Shown: positions 50,722 to 60,037, numbered from the stretch's first letter. The stretch is DNA of 64,000 nucleotides from an uncultured Prevotella sp. (GCA_902495455.1 CABUXJ010000010.1:1-64000); one strand, 5' to 3'. Notes: generated from the sequence alone by a model not told the origin. Numbers and translations: made by a program.

Positions 50722-52161
50722 ATGGAGTCATTAAAGGAAAAGACAGCCAACAGCCTGCTGTGGGGCGGCATCAGCAACGGAGGGCAACAGCTTCTGGGAT
50801 TGATCTTCGGCATAATTCTCGGACGTCTGCTGACACCCGACGACTATGGCATGATAGCCATGATAACGGTCTTTTCCATGATTGCAAATGAGCTGCAGAA
50901 CAGCGGTTTCAAGGCCGCGCTGGCCAATCTCGACCATCCCACGGACCGCGACTACAACTCCGTGTTCTGGTTCAACATCCTGATGAGTTCCACGCTGTAT
51001 GTCATTCTCTTTTTCGCGGCTCCGCTGATAGCCGCCTGCTATCATACGCCCGAACTGACACCGCTGTGCCGTTACGCTTTCCTCAATTTCGTTTTCGCCA
51101 GCCTGGGCACGGCCCAGGCCGCCTATCTGTTCAAGAACCTCAAGGTCAAGCAACAGGCAAAGACCGGTCTGACGGCCGTGCTGACCTCGTGCGTGGTGGG
51201 AACGGTGATGGCGCTGGCGGGCTTCTCCTATTGGGCTCTGGCAACGCAGAACCTTGTTTTCATCGCCGTCAACACCACTCTGCTGTGGCATTATTCCCCG
51301 TGGCGGCCCTCATTCCGCATCGACTTCGGTCCGGTCAGGCAGATGTTCCGCTTCAGCAGCAAACTCCTTCTTTCGGGAATAATAACCCAAATCAACACCA
51401 ATGTGCTCAATGTGCTGCTCGGACTGTACTTCTCGCCGCGCGACACGGGCTACTACAATCAGGCTTACCAGTGGAACACGAAGTGCTGTCTGCTCCTTCA
51501 GGGAATGATACAGATGGTCGCCCAACCCGTGTTTGTGGAGCTGCGGAATGACAGCGACCGCCAGTTGGCCGTCCTGCGCAAGCTCATCCGTTTCACGGCT
51601 TTCATCTCCTTTCCGCTTCTGCTCGGTTTCGGGTTAGTGGCACGCGAATTCATCCTTATCACCATCACCGACTGCTGGGAAACCAGCGCCTCACTGCTCA
51701 AGATATTGTGCGTCTGCGGCGGGTTCATGCCGCTCAGCACTCTACTGTCCCAGATAATAGTGAGCAAAGGACGCTCGTCGGTCTTCATGTGGTGCAACGT
51801 CACCTTGGGACTTGTCCAGATAGCGCTCATGACAATGCTCTATCCCTACGGCATACGCACGATGGTGTCCGTATATGCCGCCCTCAACATACTTTGGTTC
51901 TTCGTATGGCACTACTTTGCCGGCCGGCTCACGGGCTACCGGCTCACGATGGTGCTCGCCGACATCCTGCCTTTCGGCCTTTCGGCTCTGGCGGTGATGA
52001 CCGTCACGGGGCTCGTGACGTCGCCTTTAGAAGATCTCCGCCTGCTGCTCGCGAGCCGCATCGCCGTCGCTGCCGTGCTCTACTACGGTATCATGCGTCT
52101 GGTCAGCCCCGGGACGCTGGACGAGTGTCTGAAGTTCATCCGGGCGAAGATGGGGCGGTGA
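50722..52161 (+). CDS. Lipopolysaccharide/polysaccharide flippase (MOP superfamily)
   Basis: 479 residues with about 12-14 membrane helices. The opening KTANSLLWGGISNGGQQLLGLIFGIILGRLLTPDDYGMIAM is the classic start of WzxC-type polysaccharide exporters, with the LGRLLTPDDYG motif intact. Later SFYFSPRDTGYYNQAYQW-like text and PLLLGFGLVAREFILI are also family features. It probably moves a lipid-linked glycan across the inner membrane. It opens a co-directional set with the GT14-like transferase (56 bases later) and LicD. No polymerase gene is present nearby. Confidence 0.87.
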   Translation: MESLKEKTANSLLWGGISNGGQQLLGLIFGIILGRLLTPDDYGMIAMITVFSMIANELQNSGFKAALANLDHPTDRDYNSVFWFNILMSSTLYVILFFAAPLIAACYHTPELTPLCRYAFLNFVFASLGTAQAAYLFKNLKVKQQAKTGLTAVLTSCVVGTVMALAGFSYWALATQNLVFIAVNTTLLWHYSPWRPSFRIDFGPVRQMFRFSSKLLLSGIITQINTNVLNVLLGLYFSPRDTGYYNQAYQWNTKCCLLLQGMIQMVAQPVFVELRNDSDRQLAVLRKLIRFTAFISFPLLLGFGLVAREFILITITDCWETSASLLKILCVCGGFMPLSTLLSQIIVSKGRSSVFMWCNVTLGLVQIALMTMLYPYGIRTMVSVYAALNILWFFVWHYFAGRLTGYRLTMVLADILPFGLSALAVMTVTGLVTSPLEDLRLLLASRIAVAAVLYYGIMRLVSPGTLDECLKFIRAKMGR

Positions 52162-52216
52162 CGTGGCTGACGGCCGACAACGGGAAGGAACAGACATCAA
52201 GAAAGACATAAAGAAC

Positions 52217-53161
52217 ATGGCAAGACTGGCATTTCTCATATCCGTACATACTGACGCAGAACATCTGCGCCGCCTCCTCGGCAGTCTGCCAAGGGAGGCG
52301 GACAAGTATATCCACGTCGATCTCAAGGCCGACATCGACTGCTTTACCGCCGTGACGGACGACCCGCGGGCACATTTCACGACCCGCCGCACGAACATCG
52401 TGTGGGGCAGTGTGCTGCAGGTGGAATATCAGATGCAGCTCATCCGTGACGTGCTGGACAGCGGACGGGAATATGACTACCTGATAAGCATGAGCGGACA
52501 GGACTATCCGCTGTGGGGCAACGCCCGCATCAACCGCTTCTTCGACGCTGTCGGAGGCCGCGAGATACTCCACGGGATATGTCTCGCGGGACTGGATTAT
52601 GCCCGCCGGGACTACACCGTCTACCGCCCGCTGAACGACCGGCCGTGGCCGTTCGGGTCGTTGAGGAGCAAGCTGCGCGTGGCCCTGCGCCATCTGCTGA
52701 AGGCCGTCGGCGTGCGCAAACAGCTCTCGTTCACCGCCGGAGGCCGTCACTACCGTCTGCACAAGGGCGGTTCGTGGTGGGCCATAACGCCGCGGCTGGC
52801 ACGCCACGCTCTGGCAGAGTGGGAGGGGAACAGCGCTTTGAGGAGATATTTCCGCACGTCGTTTGCCCCGGATGAGACGTTCCTGCAGACCGTGGCCTTC
52901 TCCAACAGCGAGTTTGCGCCGCGCTGCACGCTCCATGAGGGCGACTACCGGTCGCTGGCCGCGCTTACACCGCTGACGTACATAGACTACAACCCCGTGA
53001 TAAAGATACTCACCGAGGAGGATTTCCCGACGCTTGTGGCCTCCGGAAAGATGTTCTGCCGCAAGACCGTCACGGGTCGCAGCGACAGCCTGATGGACAT
53101 GATTGACGCCCAGCGGGCAGAGGAGGACGCGGCAATGGAAGGCGCTGACGAAATCAAATGA
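52217..53161 (+). CDS. Core-2/I-branching-like beta-1,6-N-acetylglucosaminyltransferase (GT14 family)
   Basis: About 314 residues from the ATG at 52217; the frame is open 54 bases further but those residues are unlike the family. ARLAFLISVHTDAEHLRRLLGSL begins the domain. SMSGQDYPLW (about 96-105), the HKGGSWWAIT segment (about 200) and PDETFLQTV (about 220) are the conserved GT14 features, the last holding the probable catalytic acid. It would add a branching hexosamine to a surface glycan; the exact sugar is uncertain. It overlaps the licD-like gene by four bases (ATGA), implying coupled translation. Confidence 0.82.
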   Translation: MARLAFLISVHTDAEHLRRLLGSLPREADKYIHVDLKADIDCFTAVTDDPRAHFTTRRTNIVWGSVLQVEYQMQLIRDVLDSGREYDYLISMSGQDYPLWGNARINRFFDAVGGREILHGICLAGLDYARRDYTVYRPLNDRPWPFGSLRSKLRVALRHLLKAVGVRKQLSFTAGGRHYRLHKGGSWWAITPRLARHALAEWEGNSALRRYFRTSFAPDETFLQTVAFSNSEFAPRCTLHEGDYRSLAALTPLTYIDYNPVIKILTEEDFPTLVASGKMFCRKTVTGRSDSLMDMIDAQRAEEDAAMEGADEIK

Positions 53162-54018
53162 AATGTAAAAACACAACTGACATTATGATACAACAATATA
53201 CTGACGACGAACTTTCGCGGCTGCACGACACTCTCTATGAGATATTGGCAGAGGTGGCGCGCGTCTGCGACAAGCTCGGCATACACTATTTCATCATCGG
53301 CGGCACCGGCATCGGCGCTTTCTTCTGGGACCGCATACTCCCGTGGGACGACGACATCGACATCGGCATGACCCGCGACAACTACGAGCGCTTCCTCGCC
53401 GAGGCTCCCGCCGAACTGGGTGAGCGCTATTTCCTGCAGTGGTTCAAGACGGACGGACGCGTGCCGTTCTTCTTCGCCAAGGTCAGAAAGAACGGCACGC
53501 TCTTCACCGAGAGCCTCGTCAAGGACATCCCGATGCACCACGGCATCTACGTCGACATCTTCCCGTTCGACAACATCCCGCAGAACCGCATGCTGGAGAA
53601 GCTGCAATACAATGCGCTGGGCTTCCTCAACGCCTGCTTCATAGCCAAGGAGATATGGCAGTGGCGCTGGTGCGGGCGCTGCTCGCTGCCGGAACCTCAT
53701 CCGCGCGGCTTCATCCCCTGTCTCATAACGCGCATCATCAACACGCTGCTGCCGAAGCGCGCGATATTCCGCATGATGACGATGGTCCAGACGATGTTCA
53801 ACGGCCGGCCGACACGCTACTGCAAGAACATCGTGACACCGTCGGAACGTGTCCTGCGCGAGCATGTCGACCATCCGCGCATGGTGACCCTCGGCCCTCT
53901 GACGGTGGCCGCGCCATACGATCTCGAAGCCTATCTGCACGACCATTACCCCGTTCTCGAAAAGCATATTCCGAAGGAACAGCAGGTCAACCACCGCCCC
54001 GACAGGTTGGAGTTTTGA
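53158..54018 (+). CDS. LicD-family phosphotransferase
   Basis: 286 residues from the overlapping ATG at 53158; a second candidate start is 53185 (MIQQYTDDEL). The LicD signature is complete: KLGIHYFIIGGTGIGAFFWDR followed by ILPWDDDIDIGMTRDNYERF, with the metal-binding acidic cluster. A second conserved part is GIYVDIFPFDNIP. Family members transfer phosphorylcholine or similar groups from a nucleotide carrier to a surface glycan. Its coupling to the GT14-like gene suggests that both modify the same glycan. A family A repeat starts 7 bases after the stop. Confidence 0.88.
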   Translation: MKCKNTTDIMIQQYTDDELSRLHDTLYEILAEVARVCDKLGIHYFIIGGTGIGAFFWDRILPWDDDIDIGMTRDNYERFLAEAPAELGERYFLQWFKTDGRVPFFFAKVRKNGTLFTESLVKDIPMHHGIYVDIFPFDNIPQNRMLEKLQYNALGFLNACFIAKEIWQWRWCGRCSLPEPHPRGFIPCLITRIINTLLPKRAIFRMMTMVQTMFNGRPTRYCKNIVTPSERVLREHVDHPRMVTLGPLTVAAPYDLEAYLHDHYPVLEKHIPKEQQVNHRPDRLEF

Positions 54019-54024
54019 GGGAAA

Positions 54025-54133
54025 CAACCCACCCCAACCCTCCCGAAGGGAGGGAGTTTGATATGCTTTAAGGTATTCAAACTCCCTCCCTTCGGGAGGG
54101 TTGGGGTGGGTTTTTAGGTGGGTATTAGGTGGA
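54025..54133. repeat. Family A inverted repeat after licD
   Basis: Arms about 54025-54060 and 54078-54114 with a short TATGCTTTAAGGTATT loop; TTAGGTGG units follow. It would form a strong stem at the end of the glycan transcript. Confidence 0.92.
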
Positions 54134-54162
54134 TTGTCGGTGGTCATTCATTGGTTTGTCGT

Positions 54163-54702
54163 ATGATATATCTTTACAAAATCATGTTCGGGAAAATGCT
54201 TGAAGTTTTGCGTTTTCATGACCAATAAGGGCCTTAAAGGACACAAAAGCCCCCTTCGGCTCCCCCAAGAAGGAGAGACCTGCGGCTTCAAACAACCCTT
54301 TAAGGCCCTTACGGCTTTTCATTTTTGCAAAACTTCGCGAGTTTTTGATTGCTATTTTGGGGTCAAAAAGTGTCCGGCGTCGAACAATAAGGGCCCCGCG
54401 GGGTTGCAACGAGCACGCCGTCATGTTGCAACGGCGGCCCCGTTAGGATGCAATAGCAGCCCCGTTGCAGAGCAATAAGGCCGCCGCGGGGGCCCCACCC
54501 GACCCTCCCCAAGGGGAGGGAGGACCTTACTGATTGTAAATGGTTGTAGAACAACGCTTTGCAAAAACGGTGGTTCCACCGCAAAAAAATAGCGACAAAA
54601 ATGCCCTTCGTGAGATTTGAAAATTTGGGAGCGTGGCGGGAATTTTTTCAAAAGTGCCCCCGGATTTTGCGGTTAAATTCCGAATTAATTTGACAAGGGA
54701 TG
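54163..54702. repeat. Family G composite element, copy 3 (+ orientation)
   Basis: About 540 bases with the full module order, ending in GAATTAATTTGACAAGGG. Again it comes directly after a family A repeat. The following 54703-54910 holds CGCAAAGACGC-type units and a CCTCCCCAAGGGGAGGG hairpin but no gene. Confidence 0.92.
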
Positions 54703-54806
54703 TTTATTTTAAACGCAAAGGACGCAAAGACGCAAAAAGGGGGCCCCACCCCGACCCTCCCCAAGGGGAGGGTGCCTACGAGATGAAGAACGAAAGCCCT
54801 TACATA

Positions 54807-54846
54807 TAACATATATAACCAGCGAGTAACATATATAACCAGCGAG
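54807..54846. repeat. Two tandem 20-bp units
   Basis: TAACATATATAACCAGCGAG occurs twice in direct succession (54807-54826, 54827-54846), in the gap between family G copy 3 and the polytopic membrane protein gene. Its role is unknown. Confidence 0.85.
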
Positions 54847-54911
54847 ACAAGGAGGCTGTCGTGACGGGTCGCAACCATACGATGGGATGTGTACACGGGC
54901 TTGGACATATC

Positions 54912-54978
54912 CGGCTCCCTCCCTTCGGGAGGGTTGGGGTGGGTGTTAGGTGGGTTGGGGTGGGTATCAGGTGGGTTG
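54912..54978. repeat. Family A half repeat with TGGGTTGGGG extensions
   Basis: Only the right arm (CTCCCTCCCTTCGGGAGGG, then TTGGGGTGGG) is present, followed by repeated GTGGGTT units. It ends 12 bases before the stop of the minus-strand membrane protein gene. Confidence 0.85.
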
Positions 54979-54989
54979 TGGGCCGTTTT

Positions 54990-56327
54990 TCATACCATAT
55001 ACTCCACAACGAGCCATCCATTGTATATCCACAGATAGACGGCCAGCGCGAGCAGGAGGCTACAGAGGCCTTTGCGGACATTGCCGGAGGTCGCCTTGAG
55101 CAGACAGCCGATGGCTATCGGGACGAAAAACATCCAGTGGAGCGTCATGATGTAGACTTCGAGAATGGCGAAGCCAAGAACAAGATGGAGCATGATGTCA
55201 ATCGAGAACCACGCCAGACAGAGGTGTATCAGACGGTCATGGCGACCCGCCACGATGCCGAGCAGGAAGAGCAGCATCAACAGGAGCGGGACGGCATATT
55301 GGAACGTATACCGGTAGGAAACATAGTTGGGCCGCGTCTCGTTGGTGTCCTGCAGGAGATAGTCGCAGTGCAGCATGGCCGCCTCGCCGAAAAGATTTTC
55401 CACAGTAGCCCTCACGCGCGATGTCGACTTGTCCGTCCACTCAAAATAAGGGCTGTCCACGAGCTTGTCGCCGCCGTGGGTCTTGCGCCATTCCAGACTC
55501 TTTTTCCGTTCGGCGGCAAACTTCGGGTCGGTCTTCATCCGTTGTTCCATCCGCAATTCGTTCGCCCGGTCCTCCGGCAACTGTATGGCATAGTGCTGCC
55601 AAAGATACGCTCCAAGCAGCAGGACGGCCGGCAGGACAGCCGCCGTCAGCAGATAGCGCCACTCCCAAAACTTCCGGCGGGCGCAGAAGAGGGCGGCCAG
55701 CATCGTCTTGCAACCGTTGGTCAGGGTCACGCCCGTGGTCAGCAGAAAGAGCAGGGCGGTCCGCCAGCGGCTCATCGGGCTCCCGCGACGCAGCGCACGG
55801 CCGGCGGCATAGAGCGTGAGAAGAAGGAGGAAGTGGGACAGTCCGTAGTGGTCGGGAACAAAAGAGCCGACCATGACGTGGGCGAAAGAATAGTAGAGCA
55901 GCGTCAGCAGCAGCGCTTCCCAACGGCCGACACCGACCAGTTCGCGCAGGATGCGGTGGATGAGGACGACCGAACCGACACCGCAGACGACCAGCACGGC
56001 CGCAACGATATAGATGGCGAGGTTCATCCCCGTGTAGTCCATCTGCCAGACGTTCAGCAGATACAGCGGATACATCAGCACGGAGAGCAGCGGATGGCGG
56101 TAGAGGGGATAGTAGATCTTCCAGTTGGACAGCGTCACGTAGGTCAGGTCGTCATATCCCGACACGGTGTAATAACGGGTGAACATGCCCCAATAGCCGA
56201 TGTTGCCGCCACGGGTGAAAAGCTCATGATGGTAGGCGACCATGAGCGCGTTGAGCGCCACCATGAGAACAAAAGCCAACGGAATGAGCCAACGCTCATC
56301 GCGGCGTATCTTCAGAATTGACATCAT
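54990..56327 (-). CDS. Polytopic membrane protein, possibly DUF6080 family
   Basis: 445 residues with about ten hydrophobic segments; a second ATG one codon in (56324) is equally possible. The first helix is followed by a long periplasmic-like loop (YHHELFTRGGNIGYWGMFTRYY). Further on are GSFVPDHYGLSHFLLLLTLYAAG and TGVTLTNGCKTMLAAL, then a large soluble loop of about 90 charged residues before the last helices. The layout resembles GT-C glycosyltransferases and a Bacteroidota-specific family I recall as DUF6080, without a confirmed activity. It is divergent from the S8 protease gene and near the glycan genes, which hints at an envelope role. Confidence 0.55.
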   Translation of the reverse strand: MMSILKIRRDERWLIPLAFVLMVALNALMVAYHHELFTRGGNIGYWGMFTRYYTVSGYDDLTYVTLSNWKIYYPLYRHPLLSVLMYPLYLLNVWQMDYTGMNLAIYIVAAVLVVCGVGSVVLIHRILRELVGVGRWEALLLTLLYYSFAHVMVGSFVPDHYGLSHFLLLLTLYAAGRALRRGSPMSRWRTALLFLLTTGVTLTNGCKTMLAALFCARRKFWEWRYLLTAAVLPAVLLLGAYLWQHYAIQLPEDRANELRMEQRMKTDPKFAAERKKSLEWRKTHGGDKLVDSPYFEWTDKSTSRVRATVENLFGEAAMLHCDYLLQDTNETRPNYVSYRYTFQYAVPLLLMLLFLLGIVAGRHDRLIHLCLAWFSIDIMLHLVLGFAILEVYIMTLHWMFFVPIAIGCLLKATSGNVRKGLCSLLLALAVYLWIYNGWLVVEYMV

Positions 56328-56493
56328 ATACAGATACGGTTATATAATATGCGCTGCAAAGTTAATAAAAAATTGTCAGAAAAATCTTTTCAGGCCCTTT
56401 CCGCTGCTCCCCGCCCCTCTTTTGGAGCCTCTTTTATCGCCGCCGCGGTCAAATTATCGCCGGCGATTGCTATCCCTTTTTCCGCATTTTTCG

Positions 56494-56501
56494 TATCTTT
56501 G
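56494..56501 (+). promoter_or_regulatory. Putative -7 element of the S8 protease gene
   Basis: TATCTTTG followed by CACC, 25 bases ahead of the chosen ATG. The nearest upstream TTG is 24 bases away, slightly long. Confidence 0.5.
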
Positions 56502-56526
56502 CACCATCAACAACCCATCGACAACA

Positions 56527-57978
56527 ATGAACCGACTCATCTGTCTGATCGCCATCCTGGCCGGCCTGTGGCTTCAGGCGGCAGGCGTCACGACCGACGA
56601 CTACTCCAAAGCGCCCAAAGAGAAGTATAAGGGCAGCCACAGATATATCTATCGCCTCACGCTGAGAGACAAGAGCGGGACGCCGTACAGTCTGTCACGG
56701 CCGCAGGAGTTTCTCTCCGCAAAGGCGCTGGAGCGCCGTCGCCGGCAAAATCTGGCCGTCGACTCCACCGACCTGCCCGTCAGCAGAGAGTATGTCGACA
56801 TGATCCGCAGGCAGAATGTGCGCGTGGCGGGCGTCAGCCGGTGGCACAACACCGTGCTCGTGGCCACGGACGACACTGCCGACATCCGCCCCGTGATGGA
56901 CCTCGGGTGTGTGACGGCATGCCGAAAGGTGTGGCAGGCGCCCGATTCGGTCGCCACACCGATGCATTACGGAGAGATACACGACACGTTCCGGAGCTGG
57001 GACACGCTGCGGGACGAACGCTACGGCGTCGCCGAAGAGCACATACGCCAATGCGGCGGCCACGCTCTCCACGACGCAGGCTACCGCGGACGGGGCATGA
57101 CCATAGCCGTGTTGGACGGCGGATTCATGAACACAGACCGCATACCGGCTCTCGCCGCCATCGACATCCGCGGGCTGCGGGACTTCGTCTACCCGCACTC
57201 GAAAAAACGGGCTCGCGACATCGACCACGGTACCAAGGTGCTCTCGGTCATGGGAACCGCCGTGCCACACGTCTTTGTCGGCACCGCTCCGGAGGCCTCC
57301 TACTGGCTCCTGCGATGCGAAGACCCGCGGACGGAACAGCCGGTGGAAGAAGACTACTGGACGATGGCGGCCGAATTTGCCGATTCCGTCGGCGTCGACA
57401 TCATCAACAGCAGCCTCGGATACTACAGTTTCGACGGCCACCGGGGCGACTATGCCTACCGCGACATGGACGGACGGACAGCCTTCATCTCACAATCGGC
57501 ATCCATGCTGGCCGACAAGGGCATCATACTCGTCAACAGCGCAGGCAACAGCGGCATGGGCTCCTGGAAGAAAATAACCTTTCCGGCCGACGCCGACGAC
57601 ATACTGACCGTGGGCGCACTGAACACGACGATGGACAACGCACCGTTCAGCGGCGTCGGACCGACACAGGACGGGCGCGTCAAACCGGACCTCATGGCGC
57701 CCGGCAGCCCCACCAACGTCATCTCCGGACGCGGCACAATCACCCAGAGCATGGGCACATCGTTTGCCGCTCCCGTCGTCTGCGGGCTGGTCGCGTGTCT
57801 CTGGCAGGCCCGACCCGACCTGACGGCAAAGGAGATCATCCGTCTCGTCCGCTCCTGCGGAGACCGCTACGACTGTCCGGACAACATCTTCGGATACGGC
57901 CGGCCGGACTTCGGCAAGGCAATGGAGGCCCCCTCCGGCTTCCACAAAGGGGAAGAGAACGGTCCGTACACCTTATAA
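56527..57978 (+). CDS. S8-family (subtilisin-like) serine protease, exported, with repeat-derived C-terminus
   Basis: 483 residues from the ATG at 56527, which starts a signal peptide (MNRLICLIAILAGLWLQAAG); the open frame upstream crosses the promoter. An inhibitor-like propeptide region (about 35-165) precedes the catalytic domain. The triad is Asp197 (AVLDGGF), His234 (IDHGTKV) and Ser412 (GTSFAAPVV), with oxyanion Asn in NSAGNSG. In T9SS-bearing bacteria such proteases usually carry a C-terminal sorting domain. Here the domain ends at YGRPDFGKAM and the last 17 residues are encoded by a family B repeat fragment, so a sorting tail is absent and the protein may be shortened. Confidence 0.87.
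   Translation: MNRLICLIAILAGLWLQAAGVTTDDYSKAPKEKYKGSHRYIYRLTLRDKSGTPYSLSRPQEFLSAKALERRRRQNLAVDSTDLPVSREYVDMIRRQNVRVAGVSRWHNTVLVATDDTADIRPVMDLGCVTACRKVWQAPDSVATPMHYGEIHDTFRSWDTLRDERYGVAEEHIRQCGGHALHDAGYRGRGMTIAVLDGGFMNTDRIPALAAIDIRGLRDFVYPHSKKRARDIDHGTKVLSVMGTAVPHVFVGTAPEASYWLLRCEDPRTEQPVEEDYWTMAAEFADSVGVDIINSSLGYYSFDGHRGDYAYRDMDGRTAFISQSASMLADKGIILVNSAGNSGMGSWKKITFPADADDILTVGALNTTMDNAPFSGVGPTQDGRVKPDLMAPGSPTNVISGRGTITQSMGTSFAAPVVCGLVACLWQARPDLTAKEIIRLVRSCGDRYDCPDNIFGYGRPDFGKAMEAPSGFHKGEENGPYTL
57927..57958. repeat. Family B module fragment forming the 3' end of the S8 gene
   Basis: The bases from GGCCCCCTCCGGCTTCC to AAGGGGAAGAG are a diverged copy of the family B hairpin found inside the family G elements. 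They encode protease residues 467-477 in frame; the stop TAA lies 18 bases beyond. Confidence 0.75.
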
Positions 57979-58028
57979 TATATATATTAATAGCACTGAC
58001 ACCTACCATCTGACATCTACCATCCATC

Positions 58029-59288
58029 ATGGAAAAGCCCCTCTCACTACTCGAACTCAACACTCTCGTGCGCCGCACGATCGAGCGAAGCATGCCCGAA
58101 CGCTTTTGGGTAGAGGCCGAACTGGCCGAAGCGAGGGAGCGCAACGGCCACTGCTACATGGAACTGGTACAGAAGGAGCCGTCCTCCAACATTCCCGTGG
58201 CACGCGCCTCGGCCAAATGCTGGAGGCAGACGTGGATGCTGTTGCGCCCCCACTTCGAACGAACCACCGGCCGGATGTTTCAGGCCGGACTGAAAGTGAA
58301 GCTGCAAGTGTACGCCCAGTTTCATGAGACCTACGGCTTCTCGTGGATCATAACCGACGTCGACCCCTACTTCACGATAGGCGACATGGCCCGGCGCAGG
58401 CAGGAAATAATCAACCGGTTGAAGGCCGAAGGAGTGTTTGACCTCAATCGCGAACTGCCATTCCCGATGTTCCCGCAGCGCATCGCGGTCATCTCGAGCG
58501 AGACGGCGGCAGGCTACGGCGACTTCTGCAACCAGCTGGCAGACAACGAATACGGCTTCAGCTTCACCACACGACTCTTTCCCGCCATCATGCAAGGCGA
58601 GCAAGTGGAGCCGAGCGTGATAGCCGCGCTGAACCGGATAAACCTCTGCTGCGACGATTTCGACTGCGTGGTGATCATACGCGGAGGCGGCGCCACGGCC
58701 GACATGGCGGGTTTTGACACGCTGCTGCTTGCCGAGAACGTCGCCAACTTCCCCTTGCCGGTCATCACCGGCATCGGCCACGACCGCGACGAGTCCGTCC
58801 TCGACATGGTCGCCAACACCCGGGTGAAGACCCCGACGGCTGCCGCCGCACTGCTGATAAGCCGTCTCAAGGCCACAGCCGACCGCATCTCGGACTGCCG
58901 CGAGCGCATGGTTGCTGCCGTTCGCCGCCGGATGGAGACCGAACGGATGCGCCTCGGCCGTCTCGCGGAACACATCCCGGCCCTCTTTTCGGTGGTCAAG
59001 ACACGCCACGAGGCGCGCCTCGACATCCTGCAGCGCCGCCTCACGGCCGCCACGACAGCCCGTCTGACCTCCGAGCAGCACCGCATCGCCATGCTTTCGC
59101 AGCGTGTCAAAGCCCTCGACCCCGCCCTTCTGCTCCGCCGCGGCTACAGCATAACGCTCCACAACGGCCGCGCCGTCCGTTCGGCCGATGACCTCCGGAC
59201 AGGCGACGAGCTTGTCACGAGACTTGCCCGGGGCACAATCCGATCGACCGTCGCGGCGCCAGAAGACGACAATCGGGCCTCCATATAA
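58029..59288 (+). CDS. xseA: Exodeoxyribonuclease VII, large subunit
   Basis: 419 residues. With XseB it degrades single-stranded DNA from either end. The N-terminal OB-fold is present (LLELNTLVRRTIERSMPERFWVEAELAEARERNGHCYMELV). The catalytic core has PFPMFPQRIAVISSETAAGYGDF, then VVIIRGGGATADMAGFD and PVITGIGHDRDESVLDMVANTRVKTPTAAA. The C-terminal coiled coil and the RGYSITLHNGRAVRSADDLRTGDELVTRL tail are normal. It is followed by xseB after 76 bases made of imperfect CCCAT-type units. Confidence 0.95.
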   Translation: MEKPLSLLELNTLVRRTIERSMPERFWVEAELAEARERNGHCYMELVQKEPSSNIPVARASAKCWRQTWMLLRPHFERTTGRMFQAGLKVKLQVYAQFHETYGFSWIITDVDPYFTIGDMARRRQEIINRLKAEGVFDLNRELPFPMFPQRIAVISSETAAGYGDFCNQLADNEYGFSFTTRLFPAIMQGEQVEPSVIAALNRINLCCDDFDCVVIIRGGGATADMAGFDTLLLAENVANFPLPVITGIGHDRDESVLDMVANTRVKTPTAAAALLISRLKATADRISDCRERMVAAVRRRMETERMRLGRLAEHIPALFSVVKTRHEARLDILQRRLTAATTARLTSEQHRIAMLSQRVKALDPALLLRRGYSITLHNGRAVRSADDLRTGDELVTRLARGTIRSTVAAPEDDNRASI

Positions 59289-59364
59289 CCATCGGTCCAT
59301 CCTCCCATCCCATTATTCCCATCATCCCCATCCCTCCCATAATTCCCATTAATCCCATCATCCC

Positions 59365-59556
59365 ATGAAGAAATCCCTCAAATACGAAGACGCCGTCCGT
59401 GAACTGGAACAGATCGTCCGCCGAATGGAAAACAACGAGCTCGACATCGACACTCTCGGAGAGCAGCTCAAGACCGCCCAGGAACTCATCCGGCACTGCA
59501 ACGACAAGCTGACCAAGACCGACAACGACATCAAGAAGATCCTCGCCGGCGAATGA
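59365..59556 (+). CDS. xseB: Exodeoxyribonuclease VII, small subunit
   Basis: 63 residues, typical size. LKYEDAVRELEQIVRRMENNELDIDTLGEQLKTAQELIRHCNDKL matches the two-helix small subunit that binds the XseA coiled coil several at a time. It lies directly downstream of xseA, in the same orientation, as a two-gene operon. Between the genes, 59289-59364 is a C/T-rich run of imperfect CCCATAAT/CCCATCAT units. Confidence 0.93.
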   Translation: MKKSLKYEDAVRELEQIVRRMENNELDIDTLGEQLKTAQELIRHCNDKLTKTDNDIKKILAGE

Positions 59557-59724
59557 CCGCGGCCCTGTCTGTCAGCGACAGCCACGCCTCCAACCCGCGA
59601 CAACCGCTCCGTAGCCCCGCGACAACCGTTCCGTCCATCCACGGATGCGGCTCCACCTACCCGCGCCTACCCCGCCGAAGAGTTGTCAATCGCACTCCGC
59701 ACACGCCACTTTCCACCGAAAAAG

Positions 59725-59755
59725 TTTGTCAAAAAAGATTTTTTCGGTATATTTG
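59725..59755 (+). promoter_or_regulatory. Promoter of the DUF4492-cydAB operon
   Basis: TTTG (59725-59728), exactly 19 bases, TATATTTG (59748-59755): the best match to the Bacteroidota consensus in the window. The first ATG is 42 bases downstream. Confidence 0.75.
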
Positions 59756-59797
59756 CACAATCTAATGAGCATGTGACACCAACCTGCTGACAACGAC

Positions 59798-60037
59798 ATG
59801 GACAAGCTCCGAAGCATCCTGCACCGGACATACGACCTGTATGCCGACGGCTTCCGCCAGATGACCATAGGGCGGACGCTGTGGGCTGTCATCCTCATCA
59901 AGCTCTTCATAATCTTCGCCGTGCTGAAGATTTTCTTTTTCCCGGACTTCATCAAGACCAATGCGACTGACGGCCAAGAGGCCGATTTCGTCGCGACAGA
60001 GATGCTCGGGCGCGATGCGTCCGGGGCTCCCGAATAG
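59798..60037 (+). CDS. DUF4492 family small membrane protein
   Basis: 79 residues with a single membrane helix (LWAVILIKLFIIFAVLKIFFF, about 28-48). The YDLYADGFRQMTIGRTLW segment before it is the conserved part of DUF4492, a family I know as almost always placed directly upstream of cydA in Bacteroidota. By analogy with CydX and other small oxidase subunits it may stabilise or be a subunit of cytochrome bd, which is inference. It is followed by cydA after 57 bases. Confidence 0.82.
   Translation: MDKLRSILHRTYDLYADGFRQMTIGRTLWAVILIKLFIIFAVLKIFFFPDFIKTNATDGQEADFVATEMLGRDASGAPE

Noticed and set aside
56242..56526. N-terminal extension of the S8 protease
   Set aside because: The extra residues cross a good -7 promoter element and the start of the divergent membrane protein gene, while the ATG at 56527 begins a signal peptide.
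58047..59300. 417-codon minus-strand frame opposite xseA
   Set aside because: Antisense shadow of xseA; composition is His/Gly/Arg/Val-rich without motifs or a signal.
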